From the NCBI GenBank assembly GCA_036971715.1, contig JAVHJL010000006.1, positions 1,426,001 to 1,490,000 on the forward strand: DNA of 64,000 nucleotides, read 5' to 3'. Source of the DNA: Arthrobotrys musiformis (lineage: Eukaryota; Ascomycota; Orbiliomycetes; Orbiliales; Orbiliaceae). The first letter of the stretch is position 1, and each line of letters begins with the position of its first letter. Position numbers and translations under genes: made by a program. Positions 1 to 11,900 of the stretch are shown here, one piece after another. The notes below the pieces were generated by a model. It was not told the DNA's origin and did not search any database. It saw only the letters and a list, made by a program, of their open reading frames with translations.

Positions 1-33
1 ACAGGCTGGCGATGACGCAACGAGATCGAAATT

Positions 34-74
<41 letters not shown>

Positions 75-816
75 CATGAAAAATTTAAAAGCCAAGGCCG
101 CTCGCCTGGGGATCTCGCCTACAGCGATCCAGAATTGGCGGTTACGGTGGGTGATGTTTGGTATCTTTTTCGGGTGGACGATCTGATAATGGGAGGCTCG
201 GTTCCCGTTTTGCTTTTAGCTTGTTTTTGATATAAAATACCACATTTTGCGTTCGGGTCGACAGCACAGGCGGTGTATTCTGATTACCATTCACAGCATA
301 CCTCACTTTCGCCATGGTTCTGCGGCCTGGATTGCTTGCGGGTTAAGGTTGAGGCTTTGAGGTTGAATGGGTTTTTGATTTTTGTTTATTTGGTATAGTA
401 TGCAGTGTTTTATATGCTAAGCGTGGTTTTTTAATCGAGTTTTGGGGACTAATCCGTAAATTCGATTGATCTTCTGGGGGCTAGTGGAAGTTCGGTTCAA
501 GTCGCCTTTGGATCTGTTATTCCTACCGTGTCGGAAATCTTTTATTCTTGGTATGTGTTTTGGAGGGGGGGAAGATGTGGCTTGCATTAGGGATATTGTA
601 GACGATGTCGACGAAGGGTGGAGGGAGGGGGGGCTATAAAGAGGGTGATAAAGTCTGGATATCTCCGATGGTATTCTCTCTCTTTTACCTTTCCCTCCCC
701 CCCTCCTTTTGTTAGGTTGATAGTGCGGCTTGATATTGGTCTTTTTGACGGTCATTCTTTTGGACGATTTTGTTACCGACGCTCATTTTATATACGCTCG
801 TTTTTTTTTGTTCAAG
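1..816. other. Left-edge non-coding region with poly(A) run
   Basis: No supportable gene is seen. It holds a 39-nt A run at 35-73 and, closer to the first gene, pyrimidine-rich promoter-like sequence with a TATATA stretch at about 789-795. One exact ATCTGATAA GATA-type nonamer lies at 181-189, but a single copy at this distance may be chance. Short open frames here have no protein-like composition. Confidence 0.6.
35..73 (+). repeat. Poly(A) tract, 39 nt
   Basis: An uninterrupted run of 39 A residues. It could be the tail of a retroposed element whose body lies to the left of the window, or simple slippage sequence. No target-site duplication can be tested because the left flank is missing. 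Confidence 0.9.
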
Positions 817-2120
817 ATGAAGGTTACCGCTCCTTTACTTTCGCTGTTGGCGTTCAGGTAAGCAATATTTTCGAGATTCTACATATATGTATATCAAAGG
901 GATCTAATGATTAGGGGTGGTACCGTAGCTCCTTCGCCGTAGCAGCAGAAAACGACGAAGCCATCGAACGGGCCAAAGTCGAAAAAGCCGAACTCACAGC
1001 CTTCGTGACCGTCGTCAAGACCGAGCCGGCGAAGACAGTGATCAAAGAAGAGACCGTGACTAAGGTCGCCACGACGGTGGTTAAAATCCCCGCACCGAGC
1101 GTTATCAAAGCCCCCGCTCCGGGCGTTATCAAAGCCGCTGCTCCACCGCCTGCCGTCTCATCCTCCGCACCTGCTTCTTCTTCTCCTTCCCCTTCTTCTT
1201 CCGCTGCTGGGGGTAGGGGTCGTAAAGGTGGGGCGAATACTAGATATACATACATCACTCGAACTTCATATGTGACAAATACGAAGTTCGTCACGAGGGT
1301 CGTCACCAATACCAAGCAGGCCACGAAGCAGGTTACGGAGACGAAATACGTCACGTCAACCAAGACTGAGACTAAGACCGAGACCGAGAAGGAGGCCAAA
1401 ACGGAGACTAAGACCGAGACCGAGACTAAGACCGAGACTAAGACCGAGACTAAGACCGAGAAGGAGACGGAAACTATCACCCTCGGTGGGGTTAAACCAC
1501 TACCTACCCCTGATGTAGAGGAGGAAGAGGAGAAACCCGCGGTATCGGTTACCGCTGCTATAGTCGATGATAAGGAGGACGGTGGGCTGGTGAAGATCGC
1601 AACCGCGCCGAATCCGTCGAGCACGAGTGAGGGTAAATTGACGATTGCGACTGCCCCGAACCCAACGGAGGAGGAGAAGGCTGAGATTACCCCTGCGCCG
1701 GAAGAGAAGAAGGAGGATGGGGAAGGCGAAAAGAAGGAGGATGTTGTTGAAGGAGGAGAGGGTGAGAAGAAGGAGGAGAAGGCTGAAGAGAGCGGTGAGG
1801 GTGAAGAGAAGGAACAATTGATGAAGATCCAGACTGTTCCTAATCCAACCGAAGAGGAGGAATCTACCAAGACCGCCGCTCCTGAGGCAGATCAGAAGGC
1901 TGAAGGAGATGAGAAGAAGGACGACGGTGAGGCTGCTGCTGAAGAGAAGAAGGACGACGGCGAGGCTGCTGCTGAAGAAAAGAAGGATGGCGGTGAAGCT
2001 ACTGAAGAGAAGAAAGACGACGGAGAGGCAGCAGCAGCCAGTACAGATGAAGCACCCGTAGATACCAAGAAGGAAGATGGCGAGGAAGCTGCCCCTGTCG
2101 TGGTTCCAGTGGATATGTAA
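817..2120 (+). CDS. Secreted Thr/Lys/Glu-rich repeat protein
   Basis: Two exons, 817-857 and 929-2120, give 410 aa; the 71-nt intron (GTAAGC donor, CCGTAG acceptor) closes the frame. The start at 817 gives a textbook signal peptide, MKVTAPLLSLLAFSSFAVAA, with likely cleavage before ENDE. The mature protein is low complexity. First comes Pro/Ala/Ser sequence, then a block of YVT/FVT-xTK units running into KTET repeats. Then come three copies of an I(A/Q)T(A/V)PNP motif, and finally about four copies of an 11-residue EEKKDDGEAAA-like acidic/basic repeat. There is no catalytic domain, GPI signal or transmembrane segment. It is probably extracellular or cell-wall associated; function unknown. The biased composition also leaves a long open frame on the opposite strand, which I regard as an artefact. 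Confidence 0.8.
1366..1475 (+). repeat. Coding tandem repeat (ACxGAGACTAAG, KTET units)
   Basis: A degenerate 12-nt unit specifying Thr-Lys-Thr-Glu is repeated through the middle of the secreted protein. Units differ only at a few positions, as expected for recent slippage or unequal exchange, so copy number may vary between strains. Confidence 0.75.
1900..2035 (+). repeat. Coding 33-nt tandem repeat (EEKKDDGEAAA units)
   Basis: Near the C-terminus of the secreted protein about four copies of an 11-codon unit follow one another, with GDGG/GEAT variants in the third. The nucleotide identity between the first two units is high. Confidence 0.75.
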
Positions 2121-3620
2121 ATATGAATATGGACTCCTGCTGGCTAGCTAGCCAGACTACCGCCCCCGGACCCGTTCTCCATTTCTTTGCTCGAAGCGCT
2201 ATGTATGCATATATATTATACTGCCAATATATCATATAGATGAATATTCGAACGTTCTAGGACAGAATATCAATATACTCCCTAGATACTATTTTGTGAG
2301 CGTCCGGTCTATATCAATTGAAACCAAATTTATAGAAGGCAGCTTGACATTGTCGCGTGTCGTTGATTGTACAATCTATTTGCATATTTATCCTCCTCGT
2401 ATGCTATAAATTGATATAGAAATTTAGGAACCCAATTGGTGGTTACTAAAGCCTCAAGAAAGATGTATGAACATGGTCCCCCGGCTATGGATATATGTAT
2501 ATATTATACGAGAGGTATGGTATCCTCTATCCTAAATCCGCCCTTCACTCGAGGCTTAAGGCTTCGGGAAAGTTAAAGAGAAAAGAGACTAATGTTGGGA
2601 GCTCGCCATGCAATGCCATGACTCTCGCACTACCATTCCGAAACTCCCAGGCCCGCAGCCAGTTTAGCGCCAGATAGCTTAAACCCGTTTAACATTAGCC
2701 AGGTCCGTACTAGTCCCCCGCAAACGTTGGGATTCGAAGTTCAGGGTCCACTGGGACGTATGTCAGCAAGCACAAAGTTTCACTATGACACCAGGGGAGG
2801 AAACATATGGTCCAGGAAAACAAGCTTCGGGGTTCGGTTCAGATAACAGGGAAATTTCCGGTTGATAGTAATCATTTTCCGTACCACTTTTTAGCGTCGG
2901 CTCACCAAAGCGAAAAAAAAAAAAAAAAAATCACGAGATTGAAGTTCCTTTCCCTTTCTTGATTCGACCCTAAAAAGACATCTACGCGGAATCGCCGGGT
3001 GTTTTTTCGGAGTTCGGGCGGGAAGACAGGAAGCACTGGCATTCATACTATAGCTAGGGTATTGTATAGTACTAGACATGTCTTATAAAAATTCTGCATG
3101 CAAAGTCACCCTCCAGTTCCAAGTTCGAGTTCGACGGGAAAGTGCCGGTGGCCCCCACCTTGAATAATATATATTTCCGTTCTATCCCCAGTATCAATAT
3201 GTAAATTTACAGTGACTCGAGTACTCCAGTTTCCGGGCCCATTGTCAATTGTTCCTGTTGTGCGGCCTGTCGTCCGTACTACTTCCCAATTCTTGCCTTC
3301 TAACCTGTACAGCACCCCGGCTGGCAAACAGGTAGAAGGTGGTTATCACAGAGCTCGAGGACCTCAGTTCTGTTAGTATTAAGAAAGGTTTTAGCTGCCG
3401 TCCAGCTGACTGGGAAAACGGAGATCTTCTGCAACCTCAGCGATCCCTTCGAACTCGCGAAAAACTCTCTTCTCGTGGCTCTCCATTCCCAGAAATTCCG
3501 GTTTATCGCATATCGATAAACGAAAAAGATATAAGCTTCGAAGCCCTGCCCGTTTGCGCGCGTTGGGCCAACTGCCGAAATTCCGAACCACAGTTCGAGT
3601 TCGAATAAATTACTCGAACG
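2121..3620. other. Intergenic, no gene seen
   Basis: About 1.5 kb between the secreted-protein gene and IPK1. It has an 18-nt A run at 2913-2930 and otherwise mixed sequence. Short open frames on both strands lack recognisable protein features. The last few hundred bases should hold the IPK1 promoter and 5' leader. Confidence 0.6.
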
Positions 3621-5454
3621 ATGCTGAGGGCACAAAACGCCGCCGCGGTGACCATAGACGAGGAACCAAAACTTATCATCTCAGACGCCTCCGATCTCGA
3701 GTACTTCACCGAGGGCGCCGCCAATGTTCTCTATCATTATGTCGGGAAGGATGTGCAATTTGTAAGTACTTTTCTATATTAAGCGTCAGAGGAGTATACC
3801 AAGAGCTTCCAAGACCATAAAAACACAAGGCTTCACGAATCCATTTGGAAAACACAATTTGAAATACAAATTATAAAAGGTTCCCGTCAAGTTCTACCGC
3901 TTATTCTATGGTGTATATATAACTATTAGAAACCGCACCTCATCCGGTTGAGAAAGAATATTCCAAACTTCCCGACGACATTACAGCTCTACACGCATCT
4001 TCACAAAGTCTTTGTGCCCCTGCTGCAAAACTCGATCGTAGATACGAAGCTGGTTCGAATATCCCCGGATGTTTTGAGGGTGTTGAACACCAGACTGCAG
4101 CAGAATGATCGCGGACCGGTGTTCACGGACGGACTACCCCCAAATATCGGCGGGCCGAGCGGGAAACGGAAAGGAAAACTGGATGAATCTGAACAGTGGG
4201 GGTTGATAGTGGAGGATATGACGCCCGGAACCTATCAAAAATACAGTATCGCAAACGAAGCTTTGGAGAAAAAGAGTGGTAGGAAAAACGGTAGCGGGAC
4301 GGACATATTTTCCATGTTGAAGGAGAATTTGCGGGAGAAGGCACCGGAGAACGAATTAACGGCCAACGCGATGGATGCGAGAGCACTTGCGAAGTCCGGG
4401 TGGAGAGATCTGTTGACCTTGGAGTTCAAACCGAAGTATTTGGTTCAGTCGCCCGACGCACCGAAGGATTGGAAGTTATGCAGGACATGTGCGTTCAGGA
4501 CCATGAGATCTAGGAGTATGTCATCGAGATCGAATGCAAGCGCGACTTCTGAAGGCGAGGACGGGCGGCATTTTATTCCACCGGATTACTGTCCTTTAGA
4601 TTTAGTCTCATCCGACCATAATAGGGTATCTAGAGCGGTGGAGGCGATTGTAAACCGCGAAGATGGGGTATTGGTTGTCGACGAAGCCGAGATTTTGGTA
4701 ACAGACACAGCGTTAGGGGAAGACGGGATATCACCCTGGCTCGATACGCTCGATACATCCATCGTTGGCCTCCTAACAAGTTACTTCTCCGACCCAGCAT
4801 GCGTTACACACGTTCTAGCGGATTTACAAGCACATTTTGGGGGCAAAATTGGAGTTTTAGCCCCACCGACACCAACATTAGAGATATCAGCCGAGCAGCT
4901 ATCCAGAATGCTAGCCGGACATCCGACGACCGCTAAGATCGGTGAGGATATCTGTACGGCTATGAGCCTGAGGGATTGTACGGTTTACGTGAGGATATGG
5001 GTTAAAGCCAAAGCCTGTGGGAGCAGTGGGATCGATGTCCATATCGAATGCAAAGTTGGAGATTTGGACATGAAGACAGGGGTACGTCAATTCCCTTTCT
5101 TGAATTGCAAACACCTAAAGCATAATACAATTACTAACAAAGTATCGATCAATTGTACAGGAGGGCGGAAAGGGCGTCTACTGGCGAGATGTGGAAAAAC
5201 GCCTACTCAGGGGGGACTGGTACACAGGCCGCGGAATGATCGATGGACCGGGATGTCGAGAACAACAACAATCCAACGCCGAAGCTGACAACTTTACAGA
5301 CTACATTCTTACGCAAGAACCAACGGAGCTCTTGAGGAACGGTAGCAGTGAGAGCTTCCAGCTGTCGAGTGACTTTCTTAGGGTCCCTAAGACCCATAGG
5401 CTAGTACGGCAACCATGCGATATCGATAAGGGCGATTCTACAATACGACTATGA
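3621..5454 (+). CDS. IPK1: Inositol-pentakisphosphate 2-kinase (IPK1)
   Basis: Converts inositol 1,3,4,5,6-pentakisphosphate to phytate (InsP6) using ATP; InsP6 supports mRNA export and other nuclear functions. Three exons, 3621-3761, 3930-5081 and 5161-5454, all phase 0, give 528 aa. Family landmarks in order: the nucleotide-loop region EGAANVLYHY (31-40); LRLRK (about 52-56); EFKPK, matching the family EIKPK motif (about 212); the cysteine motif LCRTCAFR (about 230); YCPLDLVSSD; LRDCTVYVR; and the metal-binding DLDMK (425-429). The start at 3621 places the glycine-rich loop at the usual distance. The last about 60 residues past the kinase core are weakly conserved. The first intron (168 nt) is long for this window; an in-frame TAG just before its acceptor rules out read-through. 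Confidence 0.9.
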
Positions 5455-6153
5455 TCAATACAAGTTGGGCCCGGGGGGGTTATGGAAAATGTTGTAAATT
5501 CAAGTGCGGTGCTTTGGAGAGTTGGACGAGCCTTGGAGTTCTCTAGGAGTTTGCATTGTGGTGTTTTGCTTATTGTCCCGAGCAGGCGGTTTTTTTGGGT
5601 GCACCTTCTTTTGTTCCCCTTCTGCTTTTCTTCAGCTGGTTTAGCAATAACGATGCCGGCGTGCATTATTACTATTGATTCGCTCTGCATTTGGTTCCCT
5701 CTTAATTTCCTCTTTCCTGGGATAGAAAGCGCGGGTTCAAGAGTACACGGTGCTAAGGATAGCACAAAGTAATACCACGAACCATGTCCATCGTCAATAT
5801 GAATGGTAACCTGGTACCGGCACGCATTCCTACGGGCAATATAAAATATCCCGAGGGGCCGGTTCACGGTGTGCCAAACGTCAATCAAAGGTCTTAGATC
5901 TTATGGGAAATGTTGCATGTTGGAAATTGAAAAATAGGTACGAGTTAACGAGAAAAAAAGAAGAGAACGAATATAGCCCAGGCGGAACCATGGTACCAGT
6001 GGTTTCAATGACCCGGGGCCTTGATTGAACATCTCTAACACTATGAAACATACGGGGCCAAAGAAAACCATCAAGTCCGATATAACATTTGGCAAACCGG
6101 CCTTCAGATGAAAGAAGGACCCCAAACAACAAACATTCAAAAAATTAAAAAAA

Positions 6154-6185
<32 letters not shown>

Positions 6186-7218
6186 TTTAAAACAAAATAA
6201 TCCCTGAGATATGCACCTTCCCTGACCCCCCTGGTTTCCTTTTTTATAACTAGTCAGGTCCAAGGGGTTTAAAATCTAGAAAAACAAAGAAGGGTGGCGT
6301 TTTTTATAAGTTTTCTGATCGGATTATTACCGTTGCCGTAATTGTTACCACGGCACAACAAAGAACCACGAAATAAGAAAAACAAAATCCAACAAACAGT
6401 GCATGCAGACAGCGCCGTTATGCAAAACATGTTCTGCAACGGCGTTCTCGTGTTAAAATGTTAGATTGGTTTCCCTCACAAGATGATGCACAATGTGGAC
6501 GATTTGACAATCGACAACTACTGGCTACTGTGAGTGCGGCGCAGAATGGTCTGTCGACATGTAGACGGTATGATTGAGGGGGATTGTATTGAGGGGACGT
6601 GGGAAGGCTGCGGATATTTACATATCCTCTAATCCCTCGCCCTATGTTCCTGATTTCAATATCAGGCACTATTCGGTCTATTTCTTCGAACTTCGAACTT
6701 CACTTTTGGATTCCACACGCGGGTTCTATATTGCCTTCAATCATCTTTAGCAGATTCTTCAACTCTCGGTGCTTCACTTTTAAATTTTGATCAAAACTTC
6801 TTGAGATCGCTTCATTTTCTAAGCTCTATCTATTGTCTTTTGTTTGAGTAATTATAAACGACTCTACGTATAATATCACCGTTTTCAAGCCTCTTTGTCG
6901 TTCGGCAAAACGTATTCGTCCCTCTACTTTTTTTGCGCGCGACTATTTCTCGCATACTCCGACTTTTTGTGAATAGCTTCCTCGATATCTGTCCATTGCA
7001 TATTGCTTTCCCGCATTTGTTTGCCCTTTTAACTTTTGACTTCACTGTATCAAGTTCTGTAAAGGAGGTATCCTGGTAGATACTCCAAACCTTCCGGCTT
7101 TTGCACGCACTCGCACGCACGCGCACGCTCATCTTCAAAGTGTGCCTTGTTTTCCGTCCACCAAGAGAAGGATTTGTAGGAAATAGAAGGCCAGAAAGAA
7201 TCAGAAGAATCGAGAAGG
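5455..7218. other. Intergenic with poly(A) tract, no gene seen
   Basis: About 1.8 kb. It contains an A run at 6159-6185 within an A/T-only stretch, and from about 6600 onward TC-rich sequence typical of a fungal promoter and 5' leader for the next gene. No open frame with protein-like character was found. Confidence 0.6.
6159..6185 (+). repeat. Poly(A) tract, 27 nt
   Basis: A 27-nt A run flanked on both sides by short T runs (AATTTTAA before, AATTTAA after). No adjoining retroelement sequence was recognised. Confidence 0.85.
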
Positions 7219-8919
7219 ATGAAGTACTCACCGCCCGCACGACGGTTCTCTCTTCCCGCTTTCGATATCTTTGGTCAACCGATGTTTGAGCCGTATCTTT
7301 ACTACAGCCAATTCCATCCATATCCTCCTCCTCCTCCACCCCCTCCACCGCCGCATCAACATCAACATTTATATCCACACCAACACCCGCACCCACATTT
7401 GCAACTGCACTCACACCACGGGTACCAGCATCCACCAGAGCCATATCCCTACTTCAACGTTCCAGAAACCCTGCCAGAGGAATACTTCATCCCCAGCAGT
7501 CCCTCCACAAACCCCTTCTCCAACTCCCCCAACCCAAACCACTACAGCATTTCTAGGGAAATCAGCTCATCCTCCATCAGTGGAAACAGTATCGACTACA
7601 CCTCCCTCAGCTCATCTATATTCTCATCCTCCCCACAGAATTCTTTATCATCTGCACCATCTGCTTCTACTTCGCCGAACTCTTTCGCGTTTGGGATAGG
7701 TATTCCTCCGTACGCTTTAAGGACTGAGACGCCGGAAGAGCGTTACGGCGTGGAAGAAAATATGGTTGTGAGGACTATTCCGCATCCTGATACCGTTCAG
7801 CAGGAGAAGTATGACGGGCCGCAGATGAGGAGGAAGCAAGCTGTTGCGAGGGTTGGGAATAAACCGCAACAACAGAGTCATGGCAGGGCGTTAATTGTGA
7901 ATGGAAGCACCAACGATCCTATCCCTTCGAAGGCGTCGAAGCAGGTTCAGACACCTGTAATGGTGGTCAGCGAACGCGTCCAGGAGAAGGTTCAGCAACC
8001 TATCAAGTCTCAGGAGAAACTCCCTCCAAAGAGTAAGGCAAAGCCTCCCGTTGAAGAACCAGCGAAGACCGCTGTTGTTCCAGAGCAACCAGCCATCGTA
8101 GAGGTCCCACCCCCCACCCCAGCCGGTGAAGGTGAAAGTGCCTACGTGCACATCACCTTGAGCCACCTCCCCCACCATAACAAACTCAACATGATCCGCC
8201 TCCGCGCAGCCTACACCGCGACGGCGAACAAACCCAAGCTCATCGAAGAAGCCAAATCCATCTTCACCACAGCCCTCAAATCCCACAAACCCACCGAAGG
8301 TGTAGAGCTAGGCTCATGGTTCTCCTGGACCGAACGAGGAGTAAACATCAACTTCAAAACCAACTCCCAACGCTGGATCGCAACCGAAAACCCCGACTGG
8401 CTCTCCGAAATCGGGGAAGGCATCCGCCTCAACGAGAAATGGGGCGGTATCGTCATCCGTGATATCTGGAACCCGTATATCCTCGAACACGCGCTTCCGG
8501 ACGACGATTCCCTCAAGCGTAAGCTCGAGCAGTTGAATGTTATGAGCTACACTACCAACGATGGTAAAGTTCCGGAATCATACCGAATCCGCAAGATTAG
8601 GTGGTTCGGTCCGTCGACCCTGGCGATCTGGTTCCACGATGTCGCCGTGGCGGAATACTTTGTGCAGAAGGGTGTTTGGCTCATGGAGGGTTTCGTCGGG
8701 GTTGGGAAGAATAAGAAGGTTGGGACTTGCGGGTTACCGACGGTGTACCCGCTTCTTGAACAGAGCAGGAGCCGTATGGTTCCTCATCATCATGCCAAAG
8801 CGAGACATACTCTCGTTCAACCCCCCACTGCCCAAAAGGAAGGGCATGGGGGCCAACATGGAAGAAACAACGGGGGAGCGAAAGGGGGTAGTAAGCTTGG
8901 GTGGCATCAAAAACATTGA
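7219..8919 (+). CDS. Pro/His-rich protein with LINE ORF1-like C-terminal domain
   Basis: Single exon, 566 aa. Residues 36-45 are a run of ten prolines, followed by a His-rich segment (46-72) and a Ser/Asn/Pro-rich disordered region to about 300. The C-terminal half (about 308-500) is globular. Two segments resemble the ORF1/gag-like region of fungal Tad-type LINEs. The first is around residues 368-415, ending in GGIVIRDIW. The second is at 457-490 (IRWFGPSTLAIWFHDVAVAEYF), matching the pattern of a Trp, then an alternating hydrophobic strand, then 'A...G..W'. The CCHC zinc knuckle that follows this region in LINE ORF1 proteins is absent, and no endonuclease or reverse transcriptase lies downstream. 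I infer a host gene built on a captured ORF1 domain, possibly RNA-binding. An unrelated RRM-like domain is the alternative. Confidence 0.6.
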   Translation: MKYSPPARRFSLPAFDIFGQPMFEPYLYYSQFHPYPPPPPPPPPPHQHQHLYPHQHPHPHLQLHSHHGYQHPPEPYPYFNVPETLPEEYFIPSSPSTNPFSNSPNPNHYSISREISSSSISGNSIDYTSLSSSIFSSSPQNSLSSAPSASTSPNSFAFGIGIPPYALRTETPEERYGVEENMVVRTIPHPDTVQQEKYDGPQMRRKQAVARVGNKPQQQSHGRALIVNGSTNDPIPSKASKQVQTPVMVVSERVQEKVQQPIKSQEKLPPKSKAKPPVEEPAKTAVVPEQPAIVEVPPPTPAGEGESAYVHITLSHLPHHNKLNMIRLRAAYTATANKPKLIEEAKSIFTTALKSHKPTEGVELGSWFSWTERGVNINFKTNSQRWIATENPDWLSEIGEGIRLNEKWGGIVIRDIWNPYILEHALPDDDSLKRKLEQLNVMSYTTNDGKVPESYRIRKIRWFGPSTLAIWFHDVAVAEYFVQKGVWLMEGFVGVGKNKKVGTCGLPTVYPLLEQSRSRMVPHHHAKARHTLVQPPTAQKEGHGGQHGRNNGGAKGGSKLGWHQKH

Positions 8920-11900
8920 GTAGTATTGTGATTGCCAAGTAAGCAGGAAGGAACAAAAAAAAAAGTGGGGGCAATCGGAGTTGTTCGGAGGGGCTGGAGG
9001 GGGTAAGCAGCTTTGATGTCGATTGCATCGGAGTGTGCGGGATCTCTTAGAAGGAACAGGGTTCTATAGTAGAGCTACTCTTTCCTGAAACAAAACTTAA
9101 CCTTCGTTTCCCTTATTTCTATTTTTACAATTTTTCCGTTCTTGTTGTTAGTTTCTTTATTATCTGCCTTCAAGTTCGTCGTCGTCGAAAAATGGGTGTT
9201 CCGGGAAATCTTTTCGTGCATTTCGATATTGCAAAGGTCTACTAATTCTGGAGTTGGGTTTGGGTTTGCAGTCAGCGACGGTTGCTCAAAAGGAAGGGGA
9301 AAGCAAGGCGTGGTATTTTTAAATTTAAATCTTGCAAAGAAAATAAGAAAGAAAAAAAAAAAAAAAATACGGGTGCACAAAACATGTAACAGAATTCTAT
9401 AAGCAGGCGTGTATGTATACGTACGAAATGATCGAGAAAGCCTTTGCCGTTCAGATGCATTTTCGACTGCGGAACATTTTGAAGCTTAATTGTCAAGTAG
9501 CGCGAGTCGGAACCAGCCAAGCGAAAGGGTTCGAACGGGCGCACACAGTAGGCTGGTGGAAGGGAAAAGGTATCCCCCCGGACAGATACATATCTGACCC
9601 AGGTGGACACCCATCCGGGGTAAATGGGCCCCTAGATGTTCCTCAAGACACACACAAGAAATAAAAAACGGCTGTTTGCGGCATTGCAGCAGGATCCGAT
9701 TACTCGACAATGCCTCATTGACTATATCATATCAGCAATCTTTGGGGGTTATCCTGCGAAAACAAAAGCCATGTATGTATGTATGTAATGTACCCTGTGT
9801 CATGGTCTTCGGTCTTGAGTCTTTTCGTTCTGAGTAATGGTATCACAAGTCCAACCTTCCTGCAGGGGAGGGGGTGTTAGTAAAAGCAAAAGAAGGAGAA
9901 GAGGCTTACATTGTTCTTCGTGATCGTCTATCGAATGATGCATGATGAGTAAGATATCGAGAAGACGACCATAGAAACTCTTCGGCTTTTCCAGAGGTAG
10001 TTTTCTAATCCTCTTTCGAATACAGTTGCTCCACAAGTCGCAAAACCGAACTGTAAACAAGAAAAAAAAGAAGAAGCTACCGTAGCGTTCCATTTTATCA
10101 TTCACTTTGGTTCTCTTACGTATACATTCGAAGGGAGACTCCCGTTTCCGCGTGGGCCTGTGACGACATTGCATATTGCCCCGACCGAATCGTTTTTGGG
10201 TAACCGTTTGGGGGAGGTTCGCGAAAGGAAAGTCTGCCTTTTCAGCATCGCATCCAACGAAATTTCAAATCATCCCATCCAATCATCAGCTGGGCCCTTT
10301 TTCTCCCGAGGCTCTTCTGGCGATGTGTATTAGCTCTCTGCCTTGACCAAGGGTTCACCGGGTGGAGGCGCAGTACCCGGATATCCTAGAATCGCGACTT
10401 GCTACCATACCTATTTCGGTACGAAACTCTGTAAAAATAGAGTAAAACCAGCCAATTAAGACCTGAGAAGGCCTCCCTAGCTTCCCGGACGCAACCTTGG
10501 GGGAGGAAATAGATCCCCTTGGGCAGATCACCCGGAACTTCCTCAACGATATGGAAGAATAACTTTCGAAACTATCGAACATCAGTCAATGAGCCTCACT
10601 TTTTCTTTTTTGATTTCCCTTATCCGCCATATTGGAATATCGCCGACCTTTGAAGAGATAACCTTTCCCTGTTTTTTATGTGGCCATCCGCAGCTGAGAT
10701 CCTACTCACAACTATCCATACCCTTGGGTCGAAACGCGGGGACCACCATCCTCTCATTCGATTGTGGAGAAATAGGACAAATCTTTTATTTTACTTTCTT
10801 CGGTTTGCTTGGTTATTATTAACCGCGATTATTTGATGACATGGCATTGTAGGACAACAGATTGTCGTTTCCCTTCGATATCCAGGTCCGTTCAATATGT
10901 TTGACAGCTTCTCGAGAAGGGTCCTCCTGCAAGGTACCGTTTTCTGCCAGGGCCCTGATTTGGCGAAAGATCATCCAATCCTCATGGGCTGTACAGCTGT
11001 AGTTGATGGCCTAGGCTCACTTCTTGTGCTTGCTCGCGGTTTAGTTCCCATATAGGATCTTGGGGAGGTCTTAGGTCTTGAATCATGTAACAAGGGCAAG
11101 CAAGGCAGGCGTCTTGTTGGTCAATCACTTAGTTACCTACTTCGTCCTCGAGATAACGATGAAAGGTCGTCACTAGCGCTATAGCGCCGCTGCTACGGAT
11201 TGTGAACTCTGCAGCTCTGATCTCGGAGACTGGGCACGAGCACGAGATGGTTCTGGGCCTCCCATAACGCGGGCCCGAACGACCATTTCTTTTCCTTCTG
11301 TGACCATAAAAACACCGCGAAACACGGACGCCTCGAAATCCAAAAAACAAGTTCGGTTGACTGCCTAAATGATCCTGAGCTTTTGGTTAGTTGGCAATTA
11401 TAATTGTATTCATCGACTGCCCGTTTGCAGACTTGCGCTCTGCCCAGAAGAACCTCTTGTGAGAATGGAACCAAAAGCGACGCAAGCAAGTTTCCCTTGG
11501 CCGGGGAAACCAGTTCCTCGTCGGGTATACGGGTAGCTTAGCTTAGCTGGCGAAGCTAGATAGCGAGGGAACATGGGAGGAGGAATTAAAACTGACTAAT
11601 GCTAAGGCCCGCTGTAAAGTAACTTTTTTTGTTTCGAGTTCGCCTACATCTTGCTTCTTGTATCATGTTGACGGCAAGGCCGGCAGAGTTATTCGTCATC
11701 ATCATGTGCATCAGGCTTAAATTTTGTTGAGGTTAACTTCTTGGTGGAGATGCAACGCAATTTAGCTACCTTGGCTTGCTTTTGCTTCCCCAAATTGATC
11801 CAACCAGATGTAGCCTTGATCCTTGCTCAAATGTTCGAGACCTCGACCTACGTATGTGCGTATGTAAGTATATGAGTATGTTGTATATGTATGGGCACTG

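Noticed and set aside
911..1870. 319-codon open frame on the minus strand, Ser/Val/Phe rich
   Set aside because: It is the exact shadow of the repeat-rich coding sequence on the plus strand, which has a signal peptide, a clean intron and meaningful repeats; the antisense product is low complexity.
9520..9560. Possible minus-strand B box (GTTCGAACC)
   Set aside because: The flanking bases cannot form a T-arm stem.
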